DNA of 64,000 bases from Bacteroidota bacterium (GCA_016717325.1 JADKFV010000014.1:79122-143121); one strand, 5' to 3'. Shown: positions 45,319 through 56,132, counted from the stretch's first letter. A program made the numbers and translations. Notes: a model not told the origin generated them from the sequence alone.

Positions 45319-46257
45319 TTAAAAATCTAAGCCGAGCGAAAAATTGAACAATGGTTTTTTCGCCAGCACATTGTCGGCATAGCCGTAGCCCCAGTCGGCA
45401 CGCATAAAGTAACCCAATACGCGTGCATGCATTCCCCATCCAAAACCGGCAACAATAGGGTCGGTATTTTTCTTTACTGTAATGGTGAGAGGTCCTGTTT
45501 GAATGATATCGAGATTGAGATTATTGTCGGGCGACCAAGGTGAAGTACCCGACCATGCAGTGCCCACATCGATGAATGCTATAAGTTGAAAACTACGGAA
45601 AAAATCGGAACGCAGTGGCCTTCCGCTCAACACTTGAAATATTGGAATACGCAATTCGCTGTTCCAAAGAGTGAAAGAACTTCCATTGCGAATATTTTGT
45701 TTGAAGCCCCGCATATTGGTTGCCAGGGTTTGAAATACATAATTTTTTGTATTATCAATACGAATGGTATTATCGAAATTCACAACCGGAGTGATGGCAT
45801 TATCAACACCGCCCAAATAGTAAATGAGTTTGGCATCGCCCGCACCGGTGCTACCTGCAACGCGGTTAGCCCATATCATTTGTTTATACACTTTAAGGTA
45901 ATGGCGTGCATCGAAACCAAAAACAATAAGAAGGTTTTTCTTCTCACTAATTTGATCGAATACTTCGGCAAAAAACTTATAACGAAAACCATTTTTTAAA
46001 TTCAGGCCGGTTGCAATAGTATTATCATACACATACTCCACCTTGCCCGAGCCCCAGTATTTGTCCTGATTTTTTTCGGCAAGGTTAAAATAGTCGGTGC
46101 TTAATGCTACCAGCCTATCGTTGCGCAAAGATACTGTAGCCCGCACAGCGGTTAAATCATTCAGCGGATATTTGTTAATGTACTTTGCTTCGTGTGTTGT
46201 AATTTTTAACAAGGAAAATTGCGTAAAATCCTGGCGCGATTGTCTGTAAACCATCAC
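45319..46257 (-). CDS. Outer-membrane barrel half of TolB-like protein
   Basis: 312 aa ORF that is the C-terminal beta-barrel of the protein begun at 48617. The frame of its first residues, MVYRQSRQDFTQF, is preceded by NFNSNEYILGYDNFRNRIDQSV. That text continues the previous ORF after a one-base change near 46323. It ends in the aromatic terminal strand FNFSLGLDF typical of outer-membrane beta-barrels. Together with 46254-48617 it makes one protein of about 1,100 aa. Confidence 0.75.
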   Translation of the reverse strand: MMVYRQSRQDFTQFSLLKITTHEAKYINKYPLNDLTAVRATVSLRNDRLVALSTDYFNLAEKNQDKYWGSGKVEYVYDNTIATGLNLKNGFRYKFFAEVFDQISEKKNLLIVFGFDARHYLKVYKQMIWANRVAGSTGAGDAKLIYYLGGVDNAITPVVNFDNTIRIDNTKNYVFQTLATNMRGFKQNIRNGSSFTLWNSELRIPIFQVLSGRPLRSDFFRSFQLIAFIDVGTAWSGTSPWSPDNNLNLDIIQTGPLTITVKKNTDPIVAGFGWGMHARVLGYFMRADWGYGYADNVLAKKPLFNFSLGLDF

Positions 46258-48617
46258 CGACTGATCAATGCGATTGCGAAAATTATCGTAACCAAGAATA
46301 TATTCGTTGCTGTTGAAATTCCTGCAAGCCTTATGCCGGCTGTTATGCGATAGTCTTCCATCAAATCGGTCAAACCTATTTTGAACAAACCATTCAAACC
46401 CGGATCGAAAAATGGTGAGCCTCCGGTAAAAGTTTGATACGTTGCATTCAACAATTGATTGTCGAGTTGACTCACAAAATACTGCGAGTTGAAGGCCACA
46501 TCATAGTTTCGTTGTTTTGGAAAAATATAAATGGTATCGCCCGATATCATGACAAATGGCTCAGGAGTGATAGCAGGAGTGGGTGTTGTAGAAGTTTTAG
46601 CTGAGTCAACCAACACAGCTGTACTATCAACTATTATTGGGGTGTCTTTCTTTTTTTTCTTTTTGCTAAACTCCGACTGAAACGTATAATTATTGATATC
46701 AATTTTAGAAGAATCTATTTTCTCAACCGGTTCGGTTTTTATAATTTCACCTGTACCTTTTGATTCAGTTACAGTGGTATCTTTTTTCGGCTCTTCTATT
46801 GGCGTAAATAAATTTACTTCCGTACTGTCCGACAATTCAAAGTTAGAAAGCGCTTCGGCAAATAGTTTATATTTCCCTCCGGTGTATTGCAAATATGCGG
46901 CCCTGCGTTTTGTAAATCCCAAATCGTAATCAATAATATTTCGTGCAAAATTAGTTTGCTGATAATTTCTCACAATGTACCTGTAATGCTCAACCGTATC
47001 GACAAAATCTATTGAGCTATCGAGCGTAGCAACCACTAAATTCTGAACACCGTTTAGCTCACTAACAAAAGCAAAACGACCACTGTCGGCTGCGCTTGTG
47101 TTGGTTTCATTTATAAACGGAGTGTAAGTAAGACGCACCAGTTGGTTGCTGCGGTTAGCATAGTCATATACAAAAACATCAAATTGATTTTGGCCTGTTT
47201 GATTTTTTTTATTCAAACCCAAAGTGTCATTCTCACGATTGGAAGTAAAAATAATCTTGGTCGAATTATCGGCAAATGCAGGGTCCAAATCATCATACGA
47301 GTCTTGCGTAATTTGTGTTGCTGTTCGGCCGCGGATAGTCCACACATAAATATCGCTTACTCCCTTTTTTATTGCCGACATTACAAAACTTTGTCCGTTG
47401 TCGGCATAATCAAAGTGCAATATTTTTTCGAAATTGAGCAGTTTACTTTTTTCTTTCTTGCCGGTAGATGGGTAATAATTATTCAGCCAGGTAAAACCTT
47501 TATTTTCGGTTATCATGGTTACATATTTTCCGGCAGGATGCCAATCAATCAATGGATACGAATCATCCATCTGATTCGAAAGCGACTTATAACCGCCTTT
47601 CAAAATCACTTTGCGTTTATTTTTTCGCATATCGTACATCCACACTTTATAGCGGCCAAGTTCATTGGTCACGTATGCAAGTTTATTGCCATCGGGGCTC
47701 ACAGCTACTTTTGTAATTGCCGCCTGTTTACGAATTTTTAATTTGGACAGTTCACCTTTTGGTGTTTGTTTATTGTTATCGAAATTCAAATATTTTTTTG
47801 CATAAAACTCATACCACGCAGCCGATAACTCCTTACTGCTTTTGACAAGTACATACGTAAATCCGCTTTCTAGATTTCTATTGATACGTGCCATATAAAG
47901 CAAGTTGGCAACGGTGGCATCGCCATATGTTGTGCGTATATAATTCCACATACTATGGCCGGCAAATAATTCATTGCCATCGGCAAGGCGGTTAAAGGTT
48001 TTTATTTTTCCCGTGAGAATAATATCACGCATACGGTTATTGTCTTCTATCGACCAGCCTTGAGCAATATTTGTAAACAACCCTTCGCTGTACCATGCAG
48101 GAATATTGAGCAATACACTACTTTGCAAACGCTCTTTTATATTGCCACCGTACATCAGCTGCTCAAATAAAACTTTCGAAAGTCCGGCACGCATTTGTTC
48201 CCTGATATGAGAGTGGTTGCCATCAAAATGCATCAGTATTTTATTGCCTACAATTTTTGTGTACCCTCCTGTGTTGTAAAGGGGCTCATCATTTTCAAGT
48301 CCAATATTGCTTTGCTTTAAATCGTTCAACTTATTATACACAATAAATTGTAAGCGCCCATTGGTATTAAAATCAAGCAAACGTTCTATTTGCTGCATTT
48401 CCACTTCGCCATATTTACCCACAAACTCGGCCACATCGCGCCCACCCTGATAATAGTAAACATCAAAGTTTTTGTAACTCATAAATACCCATTTGAAATC
48501 CTGATACTGCACACGGTTTTTGCCAAAGGGCGTTTGTAAGCCATTATAAAATTGCGAAACCGCCTGTGTACTTATCAAACACAAAACAAAAAAAGCAATA
48601 ATTCCTTTTTTAAACAT
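46254..48617 (-). CDS. TolB-like propeller/MA-like outer-membrane protein, N-terminal part
   Basis: 787 aa. A signal peptide (IIAFFVLCLISTQAVSQ) is followed by a peptidase-MA-like helical domain (residues ~60-250, FEQLMYGGNIKERLQSSV, IPAWYSEGLF). The HExxH zinc motif is degenerate (HIREQMRAG), so it is probably not a protease. A WD40/TolB-type propeller follows (AVSPDGNKLAYVTNELG, DSYDDLDPAFADNSTKIIF). A Lys/Pro-rich linker (KKKKKKDTP) leads into the barrel. The last ~20 residues (TATNIFLVTIIFAIA) are out of frame. This large family is found across Bacteroidota; its role in envelope biogenesis is unproven. Confidence 0.8.
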   Translation of the reverse strand: MFKKGIIAFFVLCLISTQAVSQFYNGLQTPFGKNRVQYQDFKWVFMSYKNFDVYYYQGGRDVAEFVGKYGEVEMQQIERLLDFNTNGRLQFIVYNKLNDLKQSNIGLENDEPLYNTGGYTKIVGNKILMHFDGNHSHIREQMRAGLSKVLFEQLMYGGNIKERLQSSVLLNIPAWYSEGLFTNIAQGWSIEDNNRMRDIILTGKIKTFNRLADGNELFAGHSMWNYIRTTYGDATVANLLYMARINRNLESGFTYVLVKSSKELSAAWYEFYAKKYLNFDNNKQTPKGELSKLKIRKQAAITKVAVSPDGNKLAYVTNELGRYKVWMYDMRKNKRKVILKGGYKSLSNQMDDSYPLIDWHPAGKYVTMITENKGFTWLNNYYPSTGKKEKSKLLNFEKILHFDYADNGQSFVMSAIKKGVSDIYVWTIRGRTATQITQDSYDDLDPAFADNSTKIIFTSNRENDTLGLNKKNQTGQNQFDVFVYDYANRSNQLVRLTYTPFINETNTSAADSGRFAFVSELNGVQNLVVATLDSSIDFVDTVEHYRYIVRNYQQTNFARNIIDYDLGFTKRRAAYLQYTGGKYKLFAEALSNFELSDSTEVNLFTPIEEPKKDTTVTESKGTGEIIKTEPVEKIDSSKIDINNYTFQSEFSKKKKKKDTPIIVDSTAVLVDSAKTSTTPTPAITPEPFVMISGDTIYIFPKQRNYDVAFNSQYFVSQLDNQLLNATYQTFTGGSPFFDPGLNGLFKIGLTDLMEDYRITAGIRLAGISTATNIFLVTIIFAIALISR

Positions 48618-48716
48618 GATGCCAATATCGTAATTTTTTCTATTATCAATTATTTAAACGCAAACCTTACAATTTTATGACTTGATGTAACAAATTTATT
48701 TTGTGATTAATATATA

Positions 48717-51700
48717 TTGGCAAAATTCAATTTACCAATACCACTATTTGGTTTAAATAAATTTTCAATGTGGTTGCACATATCATTTTCAGTTTTATCT
48801 TTGATGGCAATAAATTTAAAAATTAGTAATATCAAAAAATTTAGAAAGCCACAAGCCACAAAACACAAGTTAGAATTTAGTAGCAATTCTGTAAAAGGGA
48901 AATTTTTCAAATATGTACACAAGTGCAATATTTTTGGATCAGGATTTTTACTCTCTTGCTTACTAACACTTTTTTTTATGATAAATCCGCGTCAAAAATT
49001 ACTAGCGCAAGCACCTGCGCATTTAAAAGCTGATGCCAATGGTACCATAACTAGAAGTAATGTTGCAAGCAATTCTAATTACCTCGATTTTAATTCCTGC
49101 TTTGGTGTGAACGCAATGAATATACATAATGGCGAGGGTTGGGAATCGGCAAATTTACGTACAGGAGTAATAAATATGGGCTATGCAAATTTGCGTTACC
49201 CCGGAGGTGATATTTCTAAATTTTTTAATTGGCAAACCGGCAAATATTTCGATTACAGAAGGCGCGTTCCTACACCACATCCATGTTTAATAACCCCTAT
49301 CGAATATTTTCAATCGCAACGCGACTTTCCTATGATTGATAACACCCCTGCCAGTGTTACCATAAGCGCTCTCAATGTTTGTGCTCCGATAATGCCAGTT
49401 TTAAATAATGTAACAGCCTATCCTGCTCATCAATTTGCTTTGCCCATGACATTTCAACAATTAAATACCGAAGTAAAAAATATAGAAATTGGCGTTGAGC
49501 AGTACAACACGCATTGCGAAAATTTGGTAACTTTTCCTACACCTGCAGATTATGCAATTAGTACAGCACAGTGGATAAATGCCGCTAACGCTTTATGGCC
49601 AATTTTAACTCAAAATACACATAACAATTATAAATTTGCTGTATCAGGTAATAAGCCTTACGAGTTTAATACTGACCGTAGAACAAAATGGAATGAACAA
49701 GTATATCCTTATCTTAATAATACAGCAATGCTTGAGGGTAAATACAGCATCATTTTGCACCCTTATATGGGCAGTGGATTATCAGGTTTAGGTGTAAACA
49801 ATACACCTAATATTAATGAAATGATGGTGCAACCATTTCAATATTATGATAATTTTTTGGAAAAGGAAATCCATCAGAATATAAAACCCTACGGCATTAA
49901 TCATTATTTTAATACTACCAAACCCGACATTTGGATTACGGAAGGGAATATGTTTTCGAAAACTGGTGTGGTGCATGGTAGCTGGGCTGCAGCACTTTTT
50001 ACAGGTACGCTGTTTTTAAAAATGATGGAAGAAAATCAAGTAAAAATTCTTGACCACCATGCCATGGCAGGCAACTTTGTATGGGCCGATTATTTTAATT
50101 CGAACGATGGTTATATAACAGGTGATTTTGATGCACCTGATGCAGACGGTAATACACCTGGCCTGCAAGTGCCGACTACTGTAAATTTGAATGGCAGCCT
50201 CACTTTACAAGGACATGTAATGCGTATGATAGGTTCATGCTTTCGCAATGCTGCACAAGCGCACTTGCTCAATTTTACTGGTGTAAATATGGCAGTACCA
50301 AGTTATACACCAATTGGCACTACTGCCATTTATCCAATGCTTTATGGATGGGAATTTGCTGCAAGCACTGCCACCGATAATCAAATATTATTGTTGAACT
50401 TGACAGACCAACCACAATCTATAGATGTTTCCAGCTTCAATTTTAATGCTGCCAATACATTAGGATATCAATTGGCTTTCCCTTTTAATTCCTTTTTATC
50501 GGACGATAATAATGGCTATTACTTGCATACATATGGCAATAATAATAATTATGCTACAACTGGTAGTACTCCAGATTATCAGCAACCACTTGCCTGGTCA
50601 AACGGATATATAATTTTGCCTGCATACAGCATTACAAAAATGCAGAAATGTATTAACACTCCGCCTGTTTTGGTTGCTTCTACCACCGAACCTTGCAATG
50701 GTTTACCATTTTCGATAAAGGTTGTAAACAATAAAAATTATACCGGCAACTACACGTGGGTATCAAGCAATAATGCTAGTACTACTACCACTACAGAACC
50801 TGTACTTGTAACAAATGGTATAACTGCAAATACTACGTATACTGTTACAGTTGATAATTGCAGCAGCGGACTTACAAGTAGTAGTATTCTCATAAATTCT
50901 CACACCACCTTAACAGCCACATTAACAACCACAACCACATTGCCGCTTTGTAATACAGGCAATGCTGCACAGTTAACTGCAACACTTAGTGGCAGCTCCA
51001 CTTTCAAATCATACGCCATATATGCCCTCGATGGTGCCGACCCGGCATACGTTGCACCCGATGTTGGCTATGGCAATACCAACAACATTATGTTTCTAAC
51101 CAATGTACATCCAACCGCAACCACCCAATATCAGGTAACGGCATCGGATGGGGTGTGCGCTGTTACTTCACCACCTATTACAATAACCGTTGTGCCTAAA
51201 TTAGAAATTACCCCCTATGTAGACCAAGTATGCACAGGAATATATACTGATTTGGCCGTTGACAATACATTTATAAATGTTGCCTGGACAGGTGCAAATA
51301 TTATTGGCGTTACTAATAATCCAATTGTAACCATAAATCCTGCAACAAATACAACGTATACAGTTACCGCTACAAGTAATTCCTGCACACAAACAGTAAC
51401 CAAAAATATAACACCTGTACAATGTTGTACAACTGCAAACGCTTATGTTATGCCAGCCGGTACTGTGTTGGATAATAATTTTTTAAATACACCACAATCA
51501 GGACTTACAATTGCTAAAGTTGGAACGAATCCTATTTTCTATGACATTTCCCCAGGGTTCCCAAATACATCTATAACCATAAACGACCAAATAAGCATAG
51601 ATGCGGCAGAAGATGAAAATGCTGTTGTAAGATTTAAAGATAATACCGTTAACATGGCCGAACGTGCTCGCATAGTTGTAACACCTTACAACAGTTTAGT

Positions 51701-54245
51701 ACTTAAAAGTACAAACCTTACAGCATGTTCCAATTACTTGTGGCGTGGGTTGGACATTAAATCTTATGGCAGCATACAGATGGACGAACAAACACCGGGC
51801 GTTAAACCCACAATATCCGATGCCGAGTATGCCATAAAACTTGCTAACGATAGCAAATGGAAAATTACCAGTGCCGATTTTTTGAATAATTATGTTAGCG
51901 TTTACATACCTCCTACCAACTTGGCCGAGGTGAATAATAATACGGTGGCAAGTGTTGCAGGGGCCGATTTTAGTAGCAATGCCAATCTTAAGCTAAATTA
52001 CACCGGGCAATTAACTCCGGATAATAACCGACCATATGCAGGGTTGTTGTTGTATGACGATGCAATAAATATTGGTAATGGTATTAACTCAAATACTTTT
52101 ACTAATTTAAACCATGGTGTTAGGGCGACCCGTTGCATATTAAATGTACAAAATACTTCATTTAATACAATACGAAATTACGAAGGTGGGTTTTTACCAT
52201 TCCCCGAAAATTATGCCTTATACATCGAAGGGGATAGAAGAGGTTATGCATCCTTAATTCAAACAGGTTTGGGCCAACAATCTGTTACTCCCACGTTTAA
52301 TAATTGTATTACCTCAATATTTGCAAGCAATGCAACAATTGAAGTGAGCAACAATAAAATTGATAATACATATTATGCTATTCAATGTAGGAATGGTGCT
52401 TTTGTCAATTCGCTTTTTGTGCACGACAACACCATTAATGCCAGCAATTTAGGCATTTACGTAGTAGGTAATGATTTTGCCGATAAAAATTCCATTACCA
52501 ACAATACTATAAATTTAAACAAAAGTTTGTATTCTGCATATACTAAATATACAGCGGCAATTGCTTTATACCAGCAAGCCTTAACTTCAACTAATGGACA
52601 ATACCGTACCGCTATAACGAACAATAATATTACACTTACAGGCAATGTATACGATGGTATTTTTATGAATGGCGTAAACTATGGTTTTGTAAAAAGTAAT
52701 ACGGTTACTATAAACGATGACAATACATTTAGTGGTATAAGGCTAAATGGAGGCAAGCACAATACTTTGAGTTGTAATACCATCAATGGTATTAGTGCGG
52801 TTACTTCAACAGCACTTGCCTATTCGATGTGGAACAGTAAGGAGAATGAGTTAAGTTGCAATAGTGCTGACAATACTGGTACAGCATACTACTTTGATGG
52901 CGATTGTGAACCTTGTGATATTAAAGGCAACGAAATACGTAACCATAAAACAGGTTTTAAATTTGGCAACAATATTATTATGAAAGGACAAGAATGGAAA
53001 GGCAATAGGTGGATAACAAATACTACTCGAAGTTTATTGGATGCTGAATGGTTGGGGAGTTTTAATCCGCTTTTTAACCAATTTCATTATGATAATATAA
53101 CACCGGCATGTGTTGGAAATATACAAGCGGAATTTGGTCCGGCCAATTTTAACCCCCCTTTATTTTTTAACTTTCAAGCACCACCTCCATTAATTACTGA
53201 ATATTGCTGTCAAGGCGATCCAAGCAAATGTACTTATAATCCAATAATGCCGCCAGTAGGCGATGCCGTTGAACGCCAAATAGCAAACGATACTGTAGCT
53301 ACAAATACATTCAATGGTGAAATAAATGAAACAGCCGACCACACTTTGTATTATCGTACCGATGAGGATTCGATAAATGCAGCAAACGACCCTGATATGA
53401 ATTCTTTTCGCAATTCAAACAAAAATTCTTCTATCGGTCAATTAAAAAGCATTAACGATGCCATCAATTTATTTGAACAACAACATGAGAATAGTTACAA
53501 AACAATTAGAGAAAATGGAAATGCTATTCATGGTTTATTGTGCAAACGCGATTCTATTATTCAAAAAATTGATACCACAAGTAATATTTCAATTTTGGCT
53601 TTCGAAAAACAAAATTTAATTGCATCAAGTAATAAAATAAAAGAATTGCATATCGAAATAAATGGTTTGATGGCTGTAATGAATATTGACAAATCAAATC
53701 TTAACCAAACATTAAATACTATTAATAATACTATTGTAACTAATAGAACAACAGAAAATTATTTGATTGCTAGTAATAATATTTATCTTAACACAACATA
53801 CCTTGACTTGGCACCTTCAGCACAGCAAATGGACGATGCTAAGAATATTGCAACTTTGTGTCCATTCGAAAGTGGAATTGCAGGAGTACAAATGAGGAGT
53901 TATGTTGCTGCGTTTAATGATTCTATTATGTATGATGATGTAAATACTTGTACTGCGCAAGGCTATATTTTTAGACTAACTTCTTCTGAGGTAAATCGAA
54001 ATTTGAGGCTTGATATATATCCCTCGCCTTCTGATGAAATGGTAACAATTGAATTGCACAGTGATAAAAGTGCATTGACCAATGTGCTAATTAAAAACGT
54101 TATTGGCCAAATTATTTTTAAAACAATATTAACCAATAACAAAACAAACATTACCACATCAAATTTTGCAACAGGCATGTACACCATCGAATTGTACATT
54201 GATGCGTTATTGGTTGATACAAAAAAATTAATTGTCAACCATTAA
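48717..54245 (+). CDS. 1,842 aa T9SS protein: glycosidase-like domain, Ig repeats, beta-helix
   Basis: Intact over 5.5 kb. A membrane-like stretch at residues ~75-92 (FGSGFLLSCLLTLFFMI, cleavage near LLAQA) means the first ~70 residues precede the signal; the true start is unclear. Residues ~110-640 look like a clan GH-A TIM barrel: MGYANLRYPGGDISKFFNW, EIGVEQYN and WITEGNMF, where Glu is a candidate nucleophile. Then come Ig-like modules (NTTYTVTVDNCSSG), a parallel beta-helix (about 950-1400), a coiled-coil region and a T9SS tail (LDIYPSPSDEMVTIEL, KKLIVNH). It shares the CC-x5 beta-helix region with the protein at 8068. A secreted polysaccharidase or adhesin is inferred. Confidence 0.82.
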   Translation: MAKFNLPIPLFGLNKFSMWLHISFSVLSLMAINLKISNIKKFRKPQATKHKLEFSSNSVKGKFFKYVHKCNIFGSGFLLSCLLTLFFMINPRQKLLAQAPAHLKADANGTITRSNVASNSNYLDFNSCFGVNAMNIHNGEGWESANLRTGVINMGYANLRYPGGDISKFFNWQTGKYFDYRRRVPTPHPCLITPIEYFQSQRDFPMIDNTPASVTISALNVCAPIMPVLNNVTAYPAHQFALPMTFQQLNTEVKNIEIGVEQYNTHCENLVTFPTPADYAISTAQWINAANALWPILTQNTHNNYKFAVSGNKPYEFNTDRRTKWNEQVYPYLNNTAMLEGKYSIILHPYMGSGLSGLGVNNTPNINEMMVQPFQYYDNFLEKEIHQNIKPYGINHYFNTTKPDIWITEGNMFSKTGVVHGSWAAALFTGTLFLKMMEENQVKILDHHAMAGNFVWADYFNSNDGYITGDFDAPDADGNTPGLQVPTTVNLNGSLTLQGHVMRMIGSCFRNAAQAHLLNFTGVNMAVPSYTPIGTTAIYPMLYGWEFAASTATDNQILLLNLTDQPQSIDVSSFNFNAANTLGYQLAFPFNSFLSDDNNGYYLHTYGNNNNYATTGSTPDYQQPLAWSNGYIILPAYSITKMQKCINTPPVLVASTTEPCNGLPFSIKVVNNKNYTGNYTWVSSNNASTTTTTEPVLVTNGITANTTYTVTVDNCSSGLTSSSILINSHTTLTATLTTTTTLPLCNTGNAAQLTATLSGSSTFKSYAIYALDGADPAYVAPDVGYGNTNNIMFLTNVHPTATTQYQVTASDGVCAVTSPPITITVVPKLEITPYVDQVCTGIYTDLAVDNTFINVAWTGANIIGVTNNPIVTINPATNTTYTVTATSNSCTQTVTKNITPVQCCTTANAYVMPAGTVLDNNFLNTPQSGLTIAKVGTNPIFYDISPGFPNTSITINDQISIDAAEDENAVVRFKDNTVNMAERARIVVTPYNSLVLKSTNLTACSNYLWRGLDIKSYGSIQMDEQTPGVKPTISDAEYAIKLANDSKWKITSADFLNNYVSVYIPPTNLAEVNNNTVASVAGADFSSNANLKLNYTGQLTPDNNRPYAGLLLYDDAINIGNGINSNTFTNLNHGVRATRCILNVQNTSFNTIRNYEGGFLPFPENYALYIEGDRRGYASLIQTGLGQQSVTPTFNNCITSIFASNATIEVSNNKIDNTYYAIQCRNGAFVNSLFVHDNTINASNLGIYVVGNDFADKNSITNNTINLNKSLYSAYTKYTAAIALYQQALTSTNGQYRTAITNNNITLTGNVYDGIFMNGVNYGFVKSNTVTINDDNTFSGIRLNGGKHNTLSCNTINGISAVTSTALAYSMWNSKENELSCNSADNTGTAYYFDGDCEPCDIKGNEIRNHKTGFKFGNNIIMKGQEWKGNRWITNTTRSLLDAEWLGSFNPLFNQFHYDNITPACVGNIQAEFGPANFNPPLFFNFQAPPPLITEYCCQGDPSKCTYNPIMPPVGDAVERQIANDTVATNTFNGEINETADHTLYYRTDEDSINAANDPDMNSFRNSNKNSSIGQLKSINDAINLFEQQHENSYKTIRENGNAIHGLLCKRDSIIQKIDTTSNISILAFEKQNLIASSNKIKELHIEINGLMAVMNIDKSNLNQTLNTINNTIVTNRTTENYLIASNNIYLNTTYLDLAPSAQQMDDAKNIATLCPFESGIAGVQMRSYVAAFNDSIMYDDVNTCTAQGYIFRLTSSEVNRNLRLDIYPSPSDEMVTIELHSDKSALTNVLIKNVIGQIIFKTILTNNKTNITTSNFATGMYTIELYIDALLVDTKKLIVNH

Positions 54246-54250
54246 ATTTC

Positions 54251-55747
54251 ATGAAACAATTTCTTATTACTGTAATATTGCTTGTGGCAATAGTGAAACA
54301 CCAAGCATACTGCCAAGGTATGAATAATATATGGCAACATGGATACTCCACGTATGCAACATTGCCGTGGAATGGCACTCAAATGAATTTATTTAATGGT
54401 GACACATCTATAGTTTATCATGAAAGAAAAATGCCGTTCAATTTTACTTTAGCAAATATTTCCGATTCGAGCGGCAATATGTTATTTTATTCGAATGGGA
54501 TATCTGTGGCCAATAAAATGGATAGTATAATGGTAAATGGTGATAGCTTAAACCCAAGTGCCAATACAACTGCATGGATTGATGATGGTATGCCCATTCC
54601 ACAAGGTAATATTATTATACCTTTTCCAAATAAGCCCAATCAATATTTATTGTTTCATGAAACCTTTGTTTGGCATAAAACCTTACCGTGGAGTGTAGCA
54701 CCCGAATTATTTTATTCAAAAATAGACATGTCTCTCGATTCGGGACGTGGTGCCCTAATCCAAAAAAACATGTTTGTCATCAATGACTCAATTATTTTTG
54801 GGGAAATGGTAGCGTGTAAACATGCTAACGGGCGCGATTGGTGGCTTATGAATCACGATTTCAATAACGATGTTTTTTACAAAACATTGATTACACTGGA
54901 TACCATGATAACTTATAGTCAACACATAGGTCCAGTTCGTACTTTTTTTTCAGGATTCTGTAATTTTAGTTTAGATGGCAATAAATTTGCATGTGTAAAT
55001 CCTGACCAAGATTTAGATATATATGATTTTGATAGATGCAGTGGCGATTTAAGTAATCGTATTCACATTCCAATTGCCGATAGTTCCGTTTGGCGTACCC
55101 TTTGCTTTTCGCCCGATAATTCTAAGTTATATGTAATTAGTTTGCTTTACGCATACCAATATGATTTAACAGCAGCAAACATTGCATCTACGTTGGATAC
55201 CATTGCTGTATGGGATGGCTTTTATTCGCCACAGCAGCCTTTGGCAGCTGTTTTTAATATTCCCTACATTGGATATGATGGTCGTGTTTATGTTAATTGT
55301 GCAAATAGCACTTTTCATTTACACCGTATAGAGTTTCCTGATAAATTAGGCGATTCGTGCATGTTCACGCAGCACAATATTTTATGCCCTACTTATAATG
55401 GGTTCACTTCTCCCAACCACCCCAACTACCACTTAGGTCCGCTTGTAGGTAGCCCTTGCGATACGCTGAACCTCACCCCCGGCCCCTCTCCCAAGGAGAG
55501 GGGAGTCGTTCGCGTTATTCCCAATCCTATAAAGGGTAATATTTTAAATATAGAATATCCAGTTATAAAAAACAAAAACAACAGCTTAAAAATATTTGAT
55601 GCCCAGGGTAACAATGTGTATATACGTACCCTACCCATGTGGAGCGGCATGCACGATTTTCCGGTGCCAAATTTATCGCCAGGGTTGTACATGATTCAAA
55701 TTATTGATGGGGAGAATAGGAGCTATGGGAAGTTTTGCATTTTTTAG
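54251..55747 (+). CDS. Propeller T9SS protein, tandem paralogue 1
   Basis: 498 aa. Signal peptide IAVILLVAIVKHQAYCQ-like (TVILLVAIVKHQAYCQ), then GMNNIWQHGYSTY, a beta-propeller-like body with repeats such as FSLDGNKFACVNPDQDLDIYDFDRC and FSPDNSKLYVISLLYAYQYDL, and a T9SS domain (VVRVIPNPIKGNILNIEY). Between body and sorting domain sits NLTPGPSPKERG, encoded by a mobile repeat (55470-55506). The gene starts 5 bp after the 1,842 aa gene, so it is in the same transcript. Near-identical 3' ends are shared with the two copies downstream. Confidence 0.85.
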   Translation: MKQFLITVILLVAIVKHQAYCQGMNNIWQHGYSTYATLPWNGTQMNLFNGDTSIVYHERKMPFNFTLANISDSSGNMLFYSNGISVANKMDSIMVNGDSLNPSANTTAWIDDGMPIPQGNIIIPFPNKPNQYLLFHETFVWHKTLPWSVAPELFYSKIDMSLDSGRGALIQKNMFVINDSIIFGEMVACKHANGRDWWLMNHDFNNDVFYKTLITLDTMITYSQHIGPVRTFFSGFCNFSLDGNKFACVNPDQDLDIYDFDRCSGDLSNRIHIPIADSSVWRTLCFSPDNSKLYVISLLYAYQYDLTAANIASTLDTIAVWDGFYSPQQPLAAVFNIPYIGYDGRVYVNCANSTFHLHRIEFPDKLGDSCMFTQHNILCPTYNGFTSPNHPNYHLGPLVGSPCDTLNLTPGPSPKERGVVRVIPNPIKGNILNIEYPVIKNKNNSLKIFDAQGNNVYIRTLPMWSGMHDFPVPNLSPGLYMIQIIDGENRSYGKFCIF

Positions 55748-55800
55748 TTCATTATTCTTTTGTTCTTCGTTTCGTTTGCTGAGAGTTTTGTTCTTTGTCC
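55411..55800. repeat. Homogenised 3' repeat, copy 1 (also near 57274-57600 and 59171-59560)
   Basis: About 330 bp (encoding NHPNYHLGPLVGSPCD through the sorting domain) are almost identical in the three tandem propeller genes, while their middles diverge. Copies 1 and 3 also share ~45 bp past the stop codon. The block includes the GC-rich hairpin CCCCTCTCC-AA-GGAGAGGGG (55490-55503) that encodes PSPKERG. Confidence 0.85.
55470..55506 (+). repeat. LTPGPSPKERG mobile repeat in frame
   Basis: GC-rich palindromic repeat within AT-rich coding DNA; CCTCTCC and GGAGAGG form its stem. It is the widespread intergenic LTPGPSPxERG-type repeat of Bacteroidota, read here in frame as a linker before the T9SS domain. 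The same element is at about 57338-57370 (with one base changed, CAAAGG) and 59236-59272. Confidence 0.8.
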
Positions 55801-55897
55801 ATCATGGTGAGCTTGTCAAAGCGAGAGTGATGGTGAGCAAATTGCGAATTAAAGCACGCACGGTGGAATTGTTTTGGATTGTCAATGTCCACAATAT

Positions 55898-56132
55898 TTC
55901 CTACCGTCATTACGAGCGTAGCGAAGTAATCTCATCGTAGGAATGGTACCGGAAGATTGTCATAGGTTATTGTGATAATCATAACAAGGCTAAAGTAAAA
56001 TCAACACAACAACCAATCGTCACGTGAGATTGCTTCAGTCGTACCTCCTTCGCAATGACGGGAAGAAAAATCCACACTATAACTAATAACCATTACATTT
56101 GTATACGGCATCTAAATTAATTAGCTGGAAAA
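55898..56132. repeat. REP-like inverted repeat leader upstream of propeller copy 2
   Basis: Starts CCTACCGTCATTACGAGCGT and ends past CCTCCTTCGCAATGACG. The two outer elements are inverted copies (CGTCATTACGAG...AATCTCA versus TGAGATTGC...CAATGACG), as in REP/BIME elements. The remaining bases lead into the promoter of copy 2. The same ~235 bp recurs almost unchanged at 57798-58034. Confidence 0.8.
56094..56101 (+). promoter_or_regulatory. Candidate -7 box, propeller copy 2
   Basis: TACATTTG fits TAnnTTTG, 31 bp before the ATG at 56133. The identical box sits 32 bp before the start of copy 3, so the promoter was duplicated together with the REP-like leader. Confidence 0.5.
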
